From positions 1 through 64,000 of the forward strand of contig CAKQPF010000002.1 in assembly GCA_934256705.1 (NCBI GenBank): a DNA stretch of 64,000 nucleotides. The letters are read 5' to 3'. Source of the DNA: an uncultured Prevotella sp. GTDB taxonomy: Bacteria; Bacteroidota; Bacteroidia; Bacteroidales; Bacteroidaceae. The stretch's first letter is position 1; every line of letters begins with the position of its first letter. Below are positions 25,165 through 32,928 of this stretch, in pieces. The position numbers and the translations under genes are program-made. The notes below the pieces were generated by a model, which saw only the letters and a list, made by a program, of their open reading frames with translations, did not search any database and was not told the origin of the DNA.

Positions 25165-26868
25165 TCATTTAAGAAACCTCTCCCACTCCTCCTGGAATCC
25201 ATTGAAGACATTGATATCGACTTCCGTGCGTATTCCCCTCACCCTGCCGTCGGGAGAGAGCTGCCAGAAGACGAGGTTGAGCTCGGGTTTGTACTCGCCG
25301 TAACGCGCTATCCAGATGTTGTAGTCATGAATAAGGTCGGGAGCGGCAGACATATATTTCCTCACGAACGCCTGACTGATATAGAGAATCGGGCGCACGC
25401 CACGGGCTTTCTCCACGATATGGAGCCACTGGCGCACCTCTTTCAGCATCTTCGCCGTGCCTCCCATCCTGATTATCTGGCTGCGTGTCGGCTCAAGGTC
25501 GAGGACAGGAGGGAAGTCGCCCTTGCTGTAACGGGAGTATTTCAGGAAATATCTCGCCTGGGCGGCACCGCCGGTGCGGGTGGAGAAGAAATGGTACGCC
25601 CCCACCTTATATCCATGCCGGCGGGCATCACAGTAGTCAGCGTTGAAGTATCTGTTTCTTATCGAGGTGCCTTCCGTGCTCTTTATATATATAAAGGAGA
25701 TGGGGAAATTCGTCTCGCCCATCACTTTCTTCTTGCTCAGCCTTCCCAGACTGGTGATGGCGAGGTTGCTCCAGTCTATCTTGAATCGCTTTCTGCCCTT
25801 CTCATGCTGGAAGCGTGAGATGTCAATGCCGTAGATGCGCTCGCCGGTATAGATGATGCGCTCGCCGAGAAAGCGGTCGTCCTTCCACTCTCCTATGCGC
25901 AGACGCTTGCCCGGAGAGAGGGCAAGTCCCCAGCCATTGCGCTTTCCATGCTGCCATTCGCCTTCGTAATAGCCGCCGTCACGCATCGCCAGCGTACCGT
26001 AACCATGCGATGCACGGACGGAATCAAGTCCGCCCCTGTACGTGCCGAGCGAGTCAATCCTCACGTTCTTCGGCAGTACTACCGTGGCTTTGGGACAGAG
26101 AGCGAGGGCTTTGCGTATGGCTTCTGTAGAGTATTTGCTTATCCTTGTGGAATAGATGTCCGGCATTCCGTCGGATGATTTCAGCATTATCATGCCGTCA
26201 CGACGCTCCACGAAGTGGCAGTAACGCTTCACCTTGCCCGAGTCGCGCGACGTGAGAATGGCGTAATATCTTGGCGAAAAGACTATCTGGAGAGCCGTAT
26301 CGGCAGCGGTATGCTTCAGTTTGCCGGAGAGATGGCGTAGCGAGTCCGCCGTGCGTGAGAGCCTCTTGTCCGTCCTTGCCACCACATCGAAGCCCATGTC
26401 TATGACGTTGTGCGTCTTGAGATAATACGCCACATCTCTCTCCTGGTCGGCTATCTCATGGAGAAGGCGGTCGATATACGCGGTCTCGTTTTTGACAACG
26501 CTCTGCAACTGCCTGGCTTTCAGCCGACAAAGGCGCGGCGTATCATTCGGCATCACCATTATTCTGCCACGGCATGAGGGGATGACGGGAATGCTATTGA
26601 CGAGCAATCCCTTGCAATGCACCGTCTGACGCTTGACATTACGCACGTCAGCAGTGCCGTCGAGGAGCAGCGTGTCGCCGTCAATTCCGCTGAAAGCCAG
26701 AAGCGTGTCATTGCCCGACATGAGGAGATAGCAGTCCTCACGATAGACATCCACCGTGGCATCACGCAGCTCTTCCTGCGTCACCGGACGCAGGCGCCAT
26801 ATACTGACAGCCGCAATCGCTATGATTACGGCTGTCAGGAGGAGGTATATCGTATTTCTATTTTTCAT
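25165..26868 (-). CDS. GH25 lysozyme-like protein with MORN-like region
   Basis: 567 residues, starting at MKNRNTIYLLLTAVIIAIAA, an N-terminal signal-anchor. The N-terminal half is mostly beta with no known family; in the middle is a MORN-like motif (YYEGEWQHGKRNGWG). The C-terminal third (about 365-567) is a GH25 muramidase: YGIDISRFQ with the catalytic Asp, FIYIKSTEGTS, VGAYHFFS, LDLEPT and FWQLSPDGRV, VDINVFNG. Predicted role: hydrolysis of peptidoglycan in the periplasm or outside. The fusion of a large unknown N-domain to GH25 is unusual. The reading frame can be extended upstream only through repeat DNA. Confidence 0.85.
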   Translation of the reverse strand: MKNRNTIYLLLTAVIIAIAAVSIWRLRPVTQEELRDATVDVYREDCYLLMSGNDTLLAFSGIDGDTLLLDGTADVRNVKRQTVHCKGLLVNSIPVIPSCRGRIMVMPNDTPRLCRLKARQLQSVVKNETAYIDRLLHEIADQERDVAYYLKTHNVIDMGFDVVARTDKRLSRTADSLRHLSGKLKHTAADTALQIVFSPRYYAILTSRDSGKVKRYCHFVERRDGMIMLKSSDGMPDIYSTRISKYSTEAIRKALALCPKATVVLPKNVRIDSLGTYRGGLDSVRASHGYGTLAMRDGGYYEGEWQHGKRNGWGLALSPGKRLRIGEWKDDRFLGERIIYTGERIYGIDISRFQHEKGRKRFKIDWSNLAITSLGRLSKKKVMGETNFPISFIYIKSTEGTSIRNRYFNADYCDARRHGYKVGAYHFFSTRTGGAAQARYFLKYSRYSKGDFPPVLDLEPTRSQIIRMGGTAKMLKEVRQWLHIVEKARGVRPILYISQAFVRKYMSAAPDLIHDYNIWIARYGEYKPELNLVFWQLSPDGRVRGIRTEVDINVFNGFQEEWERFLK

Positions 26869-26872
26869 GTTG

Positions 26873-27009
26873 CCGGTTGTCGGTTGTCGGTTGTTGGTTG
26901 TCGGTTGCTGGTTTGGATTGCCCGGTAACGCGGGCAACACAGTGGCTGGCTGGCACCCATAAGAAGCGCATACTTACCGACAACCGACAACCAACAACCG
27001 ACAACCAAA
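26873..27009. repeat. Nested inverted repeat: GGTTGTC heptamers around a GTAACG element
   Basis: Left arm 26873-26915 is six 7-base units of GGTTGTC type; right arm 26976-27009 is its complement (ACCGACAACCGACAACC). Between them is the GTAACG element. The arms end 5 bases from the GH25 start and 9 bases from the stop of the thioredoxin-TonB gene. Confidence 0.8.
26918..26949 (+). repeat. GTAACG stem-loop / CACAGTGG element, copy 3
   Basis: Stem TTGCCCG/CGGGCAA, loop GTAACG, followed by CACAGTGGCTGG. Confidence 0.85.
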
Positions 27010-27017
27010 TTAACTTC

Positions 27018-27962
27018 CTACAGACGGAAGGTCAATGGGAGATAAAACTGCACCTTGATGTTCTTTCCGCGTCGTGTGCCTGGCACCCATCTGCCGAGTG
27101 CCTGTGCCGTGCGGAGAGCCTCTTTCTCAAAGAGTATGCGCACATCATTGTGGGCTACAGCCTTGTCCTGCTCGGAAAGAGCCTCGTAATACTTGCCGCT
27201 GAAGGTGCCCATTTCATTGTATTTGTCTATCGCCACGTTCTCCACTCCGCCGTTTTCATTGACATCAAAGACCACCATCACTTCGGCTTCAGCCCTGCAT
27301 TTCTCGGCAAGGGCCGGGTATTTGAGTATCTGGTTGATGCGGCTGACGAGGTTTTTCACGCCTCCGGGATAGTGGGGCATGGTCTCATATTCCACGAGTT
27401 TGCCCTCGCTGTCGAGCTGCTTGAGCTTTTCCAGCATCTTCCCGGCCATCACTGTGGTGAATGCCACCTTGCCTTCCGGGTCGATGAGGTACATGGTTGG
27501 GAGCCACTGGATGTTGTATTGCTTGGAAATCTTGGTGTCTTTCCATTTCACTCCCTCGCAATACTGGAGCCAATCGACTCTGTTTTCCTTGCAGTAGGCA
27601 CGCATCTTCGCCGTTTCGGTGTCGAAAGAGACGCCTACCACCTGCAGCCTGTTGAAGAATTTGTCGTTTATCTCCTTCACCACAGGCATCTCCCTGCGGC
27701 AGTCGGAGCACCAGGAAGCCCAGAAATCTATGAGTGTCCACACTCCCGGCAGCGCCTTGCCATCCACCTTCTGGGGGCGCATGGCGCTGAGTCGGAAGGT
27801 CTCTTTGCCCGTTTTCGGGTCGCGGATGGCGAAGTCCGGTGCCTCGGTGCCTTCGCTCAGGAGGCCCTTGGTGTATTTCACGTCGAGGTCTTCTGTCTCC
27901 TGTGCGTGGATGGTCATTATGCCCAGAGTCAGTAAGAGGGCGGATAGGATTGCTTTTTTCAT
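27018..27962 (-). CDS. Thioredoxin-like protein fused to a TonB C-terminal domain
   Basis: 314 residues with signal peptide (MKKAILSALLLTLGIMTIHA). Residues about 30-185 form a TlpA/AhpC-type thioredoxin fold, active site WASWCSDCRREMP (CxxC, Cys-Ser-Asp-Cys), with FSVSFDTET-like and WLPTMYLIDPEG. From about residue 215 to the end is a TonB C-terminal-like domain (PALAEKCRAEAEVMVVFDVN, ALRTAQALGRWVPGTRRGK). Periplasmic disulfide reduction plus interaction with outer-membrane receptors is plausible. A TonB-type tail without an ExbB-binding membrane anchor is odd. Stands alone between ispG and the GH25 gene. Confidence 0.82.
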   Translation of the reverse strand: MKKAILSALLLTLGIMTIHAQETEDLDVKYTKGLLSEGTEAPDFAIRDPKTGKETFRLSAMRPQKVDGKALPGVWTLIDFWASWCSDCRREMPVVKEINDKFFNRLQVVGVSFDTETAKMRAYCKENRVDWLQYCEGVKWKDTKISKQYNIQWLPTMYLIDPEGKVAFTTVMAGKMLEKLKQLDSEGKLVEYETMPHYPGGVKNLVSRINQILKYPALAEKCRAEAEVMVVFDVNENGGVENVAIDKYNEMGTFSGKYYEALSEQDKAVAHNDVRILFEKEALRTAQALGRWVPGTRRGKNIKVQFYLPLTFRL

Positions 27963-27992
27963 TGGTTTTCTTTTTGGAATGTCGGGGATTAT

Positions 27993-28023
27993 CGGGCGGT
28001 AATGCGCCCGACACAGTGGCGGG
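27993..28023 (+). repeat. GTAACG stem-loop / CACAGTGG element, copy 4
   Basis: CGGGCGGTAATGCGCCCG then ACACAGTGGCGGG; located immediately after the ispG stop. Confidence 0.85.
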
Positions 28024-29454
28024 TCACTGCAATTCGCAGTCGATGAGGGCGAAGAGATGCTCCACAGCGTCGGCTTCGTGGATGGCTTTCTCCACGCATT
28101 CCTTGTTGCGATATAGGGAAATCTTGCCCGGTCCGGCTCCTACATAGCCGTAATCAGCGTCGGCCATTTCGCCGGGACCATTGACAATGCAGCCCATTAT
28201 GCCTATCTTCAGGGTGTTGTATCTCGGGTCTTTCTTCGCCTTTTCTGCCACTGCAGCCTTTATCCTCGCTATTGTGGCACGAAGGTCATAGAGCGTTCTG
28301 CCGCATCCAGGGCATGAGATATACTCCGTCTTGGTGAACTTCACTCTCGCAGCCTGCAGTATTGCGTCAGCCAAAGCATGGACTTTATCGTCCTTCTGGT
28401 CGGCAGAGAGGCTGGAATCATGGAGACTTGATGACACGACAGCGCCGTTGTTTTCTATCACGAGGTCCTTTGCCTTGCCGTCGATGAGCAGTGCTCCGGC
28501 TGTCATGGCAGCCTTGAGCTGAAGGTCTTCGAGGCATTCCTCAGCGAAAGAGAGATAGAGCGTGCCGCCTTCAATGCGGGCATTCTCACGCTTTTCAGCG
28601 CATTCGGGGATGAAGGAGACGAGCTTTCTGGCCACAGGAATCTCGCATTCAGGCTCTTCGGACAGGCTTACGCGGATGGTATCGCCTATGCCTTCCGTCA
28701 GGAGAGCGCCGATGCCTACGGCAGACTTGATGCGTCCGTCCTCGCCTTCTCCGGCTTCCGTCACTCCGAGATGCAGCGGATAGTGCATATCTTCCGCATC
28801 CATCCTTTCCACAAGGAGGCGCACTGACTGCACCATCACCACGGTATTGCTCGCCTTGATGCTGATTACCACGTCGTGGAAGTCCTCTTCACGGCAGATG
28901 CGGAGGAACTCAAGGCATGATTCCACTATGCCGGCAGGGGTATCTCCGTAGCGTGACATGATGCGGTCTGACAGCGAACCGTGGTTGACACCTATGCGAA
29001 CAGCGGTGTGATGCTCCTTGCAGATATTGAGGAAAGGCACGAACCGGTCACGTATCTTCTGCAGTTCCTGCTGGTATTCCTCGTCGGTGTATTCCAGTTT
29101 CTTGAACACTCTCGCCGGATCGACGTAGTTGCCTGGGTTTACTCTGACCTTTTCACAGTAGAGAGCGGCAATGTCTGCCACGTTGGCATTGAAGTGGACA
29201 TCCGCCACGAGCGGTGTCATAATGCCCTCAGCCTTGAGTGCATCGGAGATATTCTTCATGTTCTCCGCTTCACGTCTGCCCTGTGTGGTAAGGCGAACGA
29301 GCTCACCTCCGGCATTGATGATGCGCTTTGCCTGGCTCACGCACGCCTCAGTGTCGTTGGTATTTGTGGTGGTCATTGACTGCACCTTTATGGTATCGCC
29401 GCCACCTATGATGATGTTTCCTACCCTTGTGGGGGATGTTTGTCTTCTTTGCAT
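28024..29454 (-). CDS. ispG: 4-hydroxy-3-methylbut-2-en-1-yl diphosphate synthase (IspG)
   Basis: 476 residues. MEP-pathway iron-sulfur enzyme converting MEcPP to HMBPP. N-terminal TIM barrel (VQSMTTTNTNDTEACVSQA, LVADVHFNANVADIAAL, RIGVNHGSLSDRI, LGVTEAGEGEDGRIKSAVG) and C-terminal 4Fe-4S domain with CPGCGRT and GCIVNGPGEMADADYGYVG (three Cys). The central insert between them is short: the protein is longer than the E. coli form (about 370) but shorter than the 600-plus-residue form I know from Bacteroides. Start at MQRRQTS. Alone between purE and the thioredoxin-TonB gene. Confidence 0.95.
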   Translation of the reverse strand: MQRRQTSPTRVGNIIIGGGDTIKVQSMTTTNTNDTEACVSQAKRIINAGGELVRLTTQGRREAENMKNISDALKAEGIMTPLVADVHFNANVADIAALYCEKVRVNPGNYVDPARVFKKLEYTDEEYQQELQKIRDRFVPFLNICKEHHTAVRIGVNHGSLSDRIMSRYGDTPAGIVESCLEFLRICREEDFHDVVISIKASNTVVMVQSVRLLVERMDAEDMHYPLHLGVTEAGEGEDGRIKSAVGIGALLTEGIGDTIRVSLSEEPECEIPVARKLVSFIPECAEKRENARIEGGTLYLSFAEECLEDLQLKAAMTAGALLIDGKAKDLVIENNGAVVSSSLHDSSLSADQKDDKVHALADAILQAARVKFTKTEYISCPGCGRTLYDLRATIARIKAAVAEKAKKDPRYNTLKIGIMGCIVNGPGEMADADYGYVGAGPGKISLYRNKECVEKAIHEADAVEHLFALIDCELQ

Positions 29455-29468
29455 TGGTTGGTTTTGTT

Positions 29469-29583
29469 TAATGAAGAATGAGGAATGAAGAGTGAAGAAT
29501 GCGAATTACGTTCTTCGCCTTGCGGTAACTGACAGACATCAGCCGGTAACGCGGCTGACACAGTGGCTCTTCATTCTTCATTT
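29469..29583. repeat. ATGAAGA inverted arms around a GTAACG element
   Basis: AATGAAGAATGAGGAATGA-type arm at 29469-29500, complement TCTTCATTCTTCATTT at 29568-29583; the GTAACG element lies between. Occupies the purE-ispG gap. Confidence 0.75.
29540..29567 (+). repeat. GTAACG stem-loop / CACAGTGG element, copy 5
   Basis: CAGCCG/CGGCTG stem, loop GTAACG, then ACACAGTGGC. Confidence 0.85.
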
Positions 29584-29600
29584 AAGAAAGGGGTCTTCTC

Positions 29601-30107
29601 TTAGTTGGTCTTGAATTCGTACTTGATCTGTGAGAGATCCTTGTTTGCCTTCTCGATTTTCTGGTCGAGATGAGACTTGTATTCCTTCATTCTTGCAGCC
29701 ACTTCAGGGTCTGAAAGGGCAAGGATTTCAAGGGCAAGGATAGCTGCATTCATGGAAGCATTGACACCTACAGTGGCTACAGGAATGCCAGGAGGCATCT
29801 GGATGATGGACATCATGGCATCAAGACCGTCGAGCATACCCTTGATAGGCACACCGATGACAGGCAGAGTGGTGTTTGCAGCTATGACACCAGGGAGAGC
29901 AGCCGCCATTCCTGCAGCGGCAATGATGACACGAATGCCACGAGACTCAGCGCCACGTGCAAACTTTTCCACTGCTTCCGGTGTGCGGTGTGCAGACAAT
30001 GCGTTTACTTCAAATGGAATCTTGTGGTCATTGAGGAAGGTCATAGCCTTCTCCATTACAGGCAGGTCGCTGGTGCTGCCCATGATGATGCTTACTTTTG
30101 GTTGCAT
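29601..30107 (-). CDS. purE: 5-(carboxyamino)imidazole ribonucleotide mutase
   Basis: 168 residues, the class I PurE length. Converts N5-CAIR to CAIR in purine synthesis. Motifs: IMGSTSDLPVMEKA near the N-terminus, ALSAHRTPE (active-site His and Ser), IAAAGMAAALPGVIAANT, and PPGIPVATVGV. Cytoplasmic octamer (family knowledge). Start is clear. No purK neighbour; it stands alone between two repeat-filled gaps. Confidence 0.96.
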   Translation of the reverse strand: MQPKVSIIMGSTSDLPVMEKAMTFLNDHKIPFEVNALSAHRTPEAVEKFARGAESRGIRVIIAAAGMAAALPGVIAANTTLPVIGVPIKGMLDGLDAMMSIIQMPPGIPVATVGVNASMNAAILALEILALSDPEVAARMKEYKSHLDQKIEKANKDLSQIKYEFKTN

Positions 30108-30212
30108 TTTTGTGGGTGTTTTTATTTGTTGTTGTTATTATTATCCGCTGGTGACGGGGAGTGGATGAAAAGATGAAGAATGGCTTGCGCCATTTCCACA
30201 TTCCGCTAATAT

Positions 30213-30243
30213 CGGGCGGTAACGCGCCCGACACAGTGGCGGA
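30213..30243 (+). repeat. GTAACG stem-loop / CACAGTGG element, copy 6
   Basis: CGGGCG/CGCCCG stem, loop GTAACG, then ACACAGTGGCGGA. A degenerate half copy follows at 30262-30286 (GCGCCCGACACTGTGGGGG). Confidence 0.85.
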
Positions 30244-30306
30244 CACTTGGGAATACATGGCAAGGATGCGCCCGACACTGTGGGGGATAAGAGGGGGTCT
30301 ATCCTT

Positions 30307-30987
30307 TTATTTCACTATATAGATTACGGCGAAGGAGACAAGCGCGCCTATCAGGAATCCATATACCACCTGATGGAGTGAATGCTGGCGGAGAATCATT
30401 CTGCCGGTACCTACCAATCCGCCTACTATCAGGCAGAGACAGAGCCACTTTGTGGGGTCGAAACCGAAGATTTCAGCGTATGCCAGTATGCCTCCAGTTA
30501 TGCCACCTATGGCTGCCGTATGCGTGGAAACCTTCAGCCAGATGTTGGTGAAGGCACATATTATCTGGGTGAAGAGCGCTGCGAGGACTATGATGCAGAG
30601 GAAATGCGGGAAATGGAATATCCTCATCAGGTAGAAACACATGAAGTAACTGGTGATGGAGATGATGTATGGCACCATACGTCCTTCCCTACTGATGAGC
30701 CTCAGCATAGACCATCCCTGGTAGCGGCGGTATAGATGTATGAGCATCGTTGGTATAAAGATGGTGAACAGATATACCATCACGAAGACAAAGGTCTTGT
30801 ATTGCCACGGGAGGATGGTGAGATAGCTGAACATGAAGAGCAGCACCGTGCTCACCAATGGCAGATAGAATGGGGTGAAGACGATGCTGACAAGGCGCGA
30901 GGTGACTATGGAAGCTCGCTCGAAGCGGCGTGCGGGCTTCCTTGATTCTTTGCCTTCAGGCTGGGGGAGTATGGTTACTTCGCTCAT
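30307..30987 (-). CDS. PAP2-like integral membrane protein
   Basis: 226 residues from MSEVTILPQ (30987). About six hydrophobic segments; the C-terminal part (TAAIGGITGGILAYAEIFGF, TGRMILRQHSLHQVVYGFLI) resembles the PAP2 phosphatase core, with a TGRMILRQHS-HQVVYG segment in place of the SRxxxxxHxxxD motif, so catalytic activity is doubtful. A common annotation in Bacteroidetes for such proteins is PAP2 family or hypothetical. Upstream in-frame codons come from a repeat and are not used. Confidence 0.65.
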   Translation of the reverse strand: MSEVTILPQPEGKESRKPARRFERASIVTSRLVSIVFTPFYLPLVSTVLLFMFSYLTILPWQYKTFVFVMVYLFTIFIPTMLIHLYRRYQGWSMLRLISREGRMVPYIISITSYFMCFYLMRIFHFPHFLCIIVLAALFTQIICAFTNIWLKVSTHTAAIGGITGGILAYAEIFGFDPTKWLCLCLIVGGLVGTGRMILRQHSLHQVVYGFLIGALVSFAVIYIVK

Positions 30988-31025
30988 TTCTTTGTTCTTT
31001 CTTTCTTGCTTCTTTCTCTTAATAT

Positions 31026-31056
31026 CGGGCGGTAACGCGCCCGACACAGTGGCGGA
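31026..31056 (+). repeat. GTAACG stem-loop / CACAGTGG element, copy 7
   Basis: CGGGCG/CGCCCG stem, loop GTAACG, then ACACAGTGGCGGA; between the rpoN stop and the PAP2-like gene. Confidence 0.85.
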
Positions 31057-31080
31057 CCCTTGCTTCTCTCTTCCTTTGGA

Positions 31081-32667
31081 TCAGCGGCGGAGGCGTGCTA
31101 CCGGTATTTTCAGCGCGTCGCGATACTTTGCCACGGTGCGGCGGGCTATTGGGAAGCCTTGCTCTTTGAGGGCTTTGGCTATGCTGTCATCGCTCAATGG
31201 GCGCTTCTTGTCTTCGTGCTTGATGATTTCGAGCAGCGCTGCCTTGATGCGTCGGTTTGACATTTCGTTTTCACCATCCACGCTATAGCCCGATGAGAAG
31301 AAATGCCTGAGGCGGAATATGCCCCACGGTGTCTCCGCATATTTCGACCTACAGACGCGTGATACGGTGGATATATCCATTCCGATGCGCTCTGCCACGT
31401 CCTTCTCCGTCATCGGAACGAGGTCTGCTTCGTCACCATCGAGGAAGTAGCGATGCTGTATGTCGATGATGGCCTTCATGGTGGCAGACATTGTCTTCTG
31501 CCTTTTCTCGATGGCATCGATGTATCCTTTCGCGCTTTCTATCTTCTCCTTGTAGAACAGCAGCGCACTCTTCTCCGACCTGGAGAGCGACTTCGAGTTC
31601 ATCTGATAGCCGCGCAGCATCTCCTCATAGTCAGGTGATACGTGCAGACGAGGGAGGTCTCCGCTGTTGAGTGAGAAGGAGATGCGTCCATCCACCGAAC
31701 TGTCTATGATGAAATCGGGCGTTACCTGATTGACGCTTCTGCCCATAGTCTCGCCGAGAGAGGCCCCCGGACGGGGATTGAGCTTTCGCAGTTCGGCGAT
31801 GACATCCTCCATATCCTGCTCCGGTATGTGGAGATACTGGCTGAGTTTCTCCCAATGTTTCTTGGTGAAATCGTCGTAGTATTTCTTTATCACCTTGCGC
31901 ATATTGCGTGTCATGGCAGAGTCCTCACGCCTGTCAATCTGCAGGAGGAGGCATTCCTGCAGGCTTCTGGCTCCCACTCCGGCAGGGTCGAAGCCCTGAA
32001 GGATATGCAATACCTTCTCCACGAGCTGGATATCGACATCGAGATAATAATAAATGGCGAGGTTATCACAGATGATGCTGAGGTCGGTACGCAGCAGCCC
32101 GTCGTCATCGAGCATACCTATGAGATACTCGATCACGGTGCGCTGCGTCTCGGTCAGTTCCTCTTCAGCCACCTGCTCCATGAGTTTGTCGCGGAAAGAA
32201 GTGGTATCTCCATAGACCATCTCTTCCTGTTCGGAAGACGCGGGGGCGTTGTTGCTCTTCTGGCGGTAGTCCGTCACGAGCCTGTCGTCGGAGTCTATGC
32301 TGTCGAGAGCCTCGTCAAGAGCCTGGTCGCGGTCCTCTTTCTCGCTCTGCTTCTCGTATCTTTCGTTTTCGGCATCATAGTCATCAGCGTCGTGTTCGTG
32401 CGCATTGTCGTCGCCCGAGTAGGCATCATCGCCGTAATCAGTGCTGCCATTGACATCCCCTTCCGCCGTCCTCACGTCGGATTCGGCATCCTCGGGCATC
32501 TCCTTTTCGAGAGCGGGATTGACCATCAGTTCCTCCTTTACCTTCTCTTCGAGCTGGGTAAGCGGCATCTCCAGCAGCTTCACCTGCAGTATCTGCTGTG
32601 CAGTGAGTAGTTGCTGTTGTCTCTGTACGAGTTCCTGTTCTTGCGTAAGGGTATTGTTGAGTGCCAT
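31081..32667 (-). CDS. rpoN: RNA polymerase sigma-54 factor
   Basis: 528 residues. Region I with Gln-rich LTQEQELVQRQQQLLTAQQ, a long acidic region II (DYGDDAYSGDDNAHEHD), the core-binding region III, an HTH (MTEKDVAERIGMDISTVSRV) and the RpoN box ARRTVAKYRDAL near the C-terminus. Directs RNA polymerase to -24/-12 promoters with bacterial enhancer-binding activators (family knowledge). TAATTTTG on the minus strand at 32692-32699 is a possible -7 box just upstream. Alone in its transcription unit. Confidence 0.95.
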   Translation of the reverse strand: MALNNTLTQEQELVQRQQQLLTAQQILQVKLLEMPLTQLEEKVKEELMVNPALEKEMPEDAESDVRTAEGDVNGSTDYGDDAYSGDDNAHEHDADDYDAENERYEKQSEKEDRDQALDEALDSIDSDDRLVTDYRQKSNNAPASSEQEEMVYGDTTSFRDKLMEQVAEEELTETQRTVIEYLIGMLDDDGLLRTDLSIICDNLAIYYYLDVDIQLVEKVLHILQGFDPAGVGARSLQECLLLQIDRREDSAMTRNMRKVIKKYYDDFTKKHWEKLSQYLHIPEQDMEDVIAELRKLNPRPGASLGETMGRSVNQVTPDFIIDSSVDGRISFSLNSGDLPRLHVSPDYEEMLRGYQMNSKSLSRSEKSALLFYKEKIESAKGYIDAIEKRQKTMSATMKAIIDIQHRYFLDGDEADLVPMTEKDVAERIGMDISTVSRVCRSKYAETPWGIFRLRHFFSSGYSVDGENEMSNRRIKAALLEIIKHEDKKRPLSDDSIAKALKEQGFPIARRTVAKYRDALKIPVARLRR

Positions 32668-32794
32668 ATATGGAGTCTGTTATTAACAATGCAAAATTAC
32701 ATATTTCCTACGACAAAAGCCAACAATACAATATTTTTTCACTATAATGAAGAAAAAAAATAGGGATTTTCACGTTTTTCTCCTATTTTATAAT

Positions 32795-32802
32795 TACTTT
32801 TG
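32795..32802 (+). promoter_or_regulatory. -7 box for the PL1-like gene
   Basis: TACTTTTG, 127 bases before the ATG at 32929; no clear -33 TTTG (a TTTT run is nearby). The gap also holds the rpoN promoter region. Confidence 0.45.
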
Positions 32803-32928
32803 CATACTGAATGGTGTGATACCATCCAGTAATATTTCTGATAACATCACTACTGACGACACAAAAACGAGGAAGATACTGTCAGATAAACCTACTACGA
32901 TAATTATCATCACTAAATACTAACAACA

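Noticed and set aside
26877..27935. 352-codon plus-strand open frame opposite the thioredoxin-TonB gene
   Set aside because: It starts in repeat DNA and has no family features; the minus strand carries a clear thioredoxin and TonB-type domain.
30987..31047. N-terminal extension MSGALPPD and similar starts at several genes (for example 31047, 53409)
   Set aside because: These codons are simply the dispersed GTAACG/CACAGTGG element read in frame on the minus strand; family lengths and start positions argue against them.
31828..32610. 260-codon plus-strand open frame opposite rpoN
   Set aside because: Shadow of the acidic region of sigma-54.
32692..32717. Full sigma-ABfr promoter for rpoN
   Set aside because: The -7 box fits, but the only nearby TTTG on that strand is 14 bases away rather than 19-21, so only the -7 box is credible.
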